Source: Coccinella septempunctata (lineage: Eukaryota; Arthropoda; Insecta; Coleoptera; Coccinellidae). Taken from it: 64,000 bases of DNA. The stretch spans positions 7,048,501 to 7,112,500 of the forward strand of contig NC_058196.1 of the NCBI RefSeq assembly GCF_907165205.1. Reading direction: 5' to 3'. The position numbers and the translations under genes were made by a program. Each line of letters opens with the position of its first letter. The first letter of the stretch is position 1. Positions 62,901-64,000 of this stretch are shown one piece after another. Under the pieces are notes generated by a model. The model was given only the letters and a program-made list of their open reading frames with translations, made no database searches and was not told the DNA's origin.

Positions 62901-64000
62901 GATCCAATAGTTCCTTAAGAATTGAAATGATGTTTTGTCGAATCGACTCCTGAAATCTCCATTCCTATTAGAACTATCGATCTGAAATTCAACATGTGCA
63001 TCTCATTTCGAAAACTATGTGCAGTTTCAAGATTTGGTTCGAATTGATCCAACAGTTTTCGAGGAATTGATATCACACTTTGCCGAATTGACCACTGAAA
63101 TCTCAATTCCTATCTGAACTTTCGAACTGAAATTCAATATGTGCATCTCAATTCGGAAACTATGTGCAGTTTCAAGATTTGGTTCGAATCGATCCAATAG
63201 TACCTTAGGAATTGAAATGATATTTTGCCGAATCGACTACTGAAATCTTCATTCCTATCAGAACTATCGATCTGAAATTCAACATGTGCATCTCATTTCG
63301 AAAACTATGTGCAGTTTCAAGATTTGGTTCGAATTGATGCAACAGTTTTCGAGGAATTGATATCACACTTTGCCGAATAGACCACTGAAATCTCAATTCC
63401 TATCTGCACTATCGAACTGAAATTCAACATGTGCATCTCAATTCGAAAACTATGTGCAGTCTCAAGATTCAGTTCGAATTGATCCAACAGTTTTCGAGGA
63501 ATTGATATCACACTTTGCCGAATTGACCACTGAAATCTCAATTCCTATCTGAACTTTCGAACTGAAATTCAATATGTGCATCTCAATTCGAAAACTATGT
63601 GCAGTTTAAAGATTTGGTTCGAATCGATCAAATAGTACCTTAGGAATTGAAATGATATTTTGCCGAATCGACTACTGAAATCTTCATTCCTATCAGAACT
63701 ATCGATCTGAAATTCAACATGTGCATCTCAATTCGAAAACTATGTGCGTTTTCAAGATTTGAGTCGAATTGGTTCAACAGTTTTTGAATTGATATCACAC
63801 TTTGCCGAATAGACCACTGAGATCTCAATTCCTATCAGAAATATCGAACTGAAATTCAACATATGCATCTCATTTCGAAAACTATGTGCAGTTTCAAGAT
63901 TCGGTTCGAATTGATCCAACAGTTTTCAAGGAATTGATATCACACTTTGCCGAATTGACCACTGAAATCTCAATTCCTATCAGAAATATCGAGCTGAAAT
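59949..64000 (+). repeat. 145-bp satellite, array 3, runs off the window
   Basis: About 28 forward monomers. The first ~540 bp match the start of array 2 (25141 onward) including rare variants such as AACTGTGTAAAATTTC and AACATTG(T/A)TCGAGGAATTAG. After that a block related to 25617 onward recurs near 60425 and again about 1015 bp (seven monomers) later. It continues past base 64000. Confidence 0.97.

Noticed and set aside
25141..64000. CENP-B-box-like motif or CRISPR-like array in the satellite
   Set aside because: No match to the CENP-B box was seen, and the repeats abut without spacers, so this is plain tandem satellite rather than CRISPR.

Overview
The window is eukaryotic and most likely insect. 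The genes are intron-containing with consensus GT/AG sites, the DNA is AT-rich, and Ty3/gypsy, RTE-type LINE, Tc1-like and MITE-like relics sit beside a large satellite. A beetle is a guess only. No rRNA, tRNA, CRISPR array or bacterial-type operon was seen.

Layout. (1) 1-7587: nested retrotransposons. A minus-strand Ty3/gypsy-type element (A) starts with its LTR near 7587 and runs off the left edge within pol. A complete but defective plus-strand Ty3/gypsy element (B, 2397-6583, 197-bp LTRs, 5-bp target duplication) has inserted into the gag frame of A. (2) 7588-16240: a minus-strand, multi-exon gene (8764-12295) whose start and end resemble the AF4/FMR2 (AFF, Lilliputian) family but which is much shorter. 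It is flanked on both sides by diverged AT-rich repeats, one of which carries a LINE 3' relic. (3) 16241-18341: a small array of a 145-bp satellite, inverted head to head at 16820. (4) 18342-20231: an alternating ~173-bp repeat, TE debris and a Tc1-like transposase tail. (5) 20058-25140: a segment carrying a two-exon ankyrin-repeat gene, with a 1372-bp TIR transposon in its 3' UTR, a MITE-like element in its intron and a 1217-bp TIR element upstream. (6) 25141-54938: about 30 kb of the 145-bp satellite with a clear higher-order repeat, then 54939-56241 in reverse orientation. (7) 56242-59948: a second, near-identical copy of the ankyrin segment without the 1372-bp transposon. (8) 59949-64000: more satellite. 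Satellite makes up about 37 of 64 kb.

How it fits together. The ankyrin gene, its TATA-type promoter and neighbouring mobile elements form a cassette that lies between reverse-oriented satellite on the left and forward-oriented satellite on the right in both copies. The copies are 34.8 kb apart and the shared sequence continues into the satellite. This suggests a large gene-plus-satellite unit duplicated by recombination. Both ankyrin copies keep open frames, splice sites and promoter, with three amino-acid differences in the main exon, so both may be active. The many short open frames inside the satellite come from its 145-bp (3n+1) period and are not genes.
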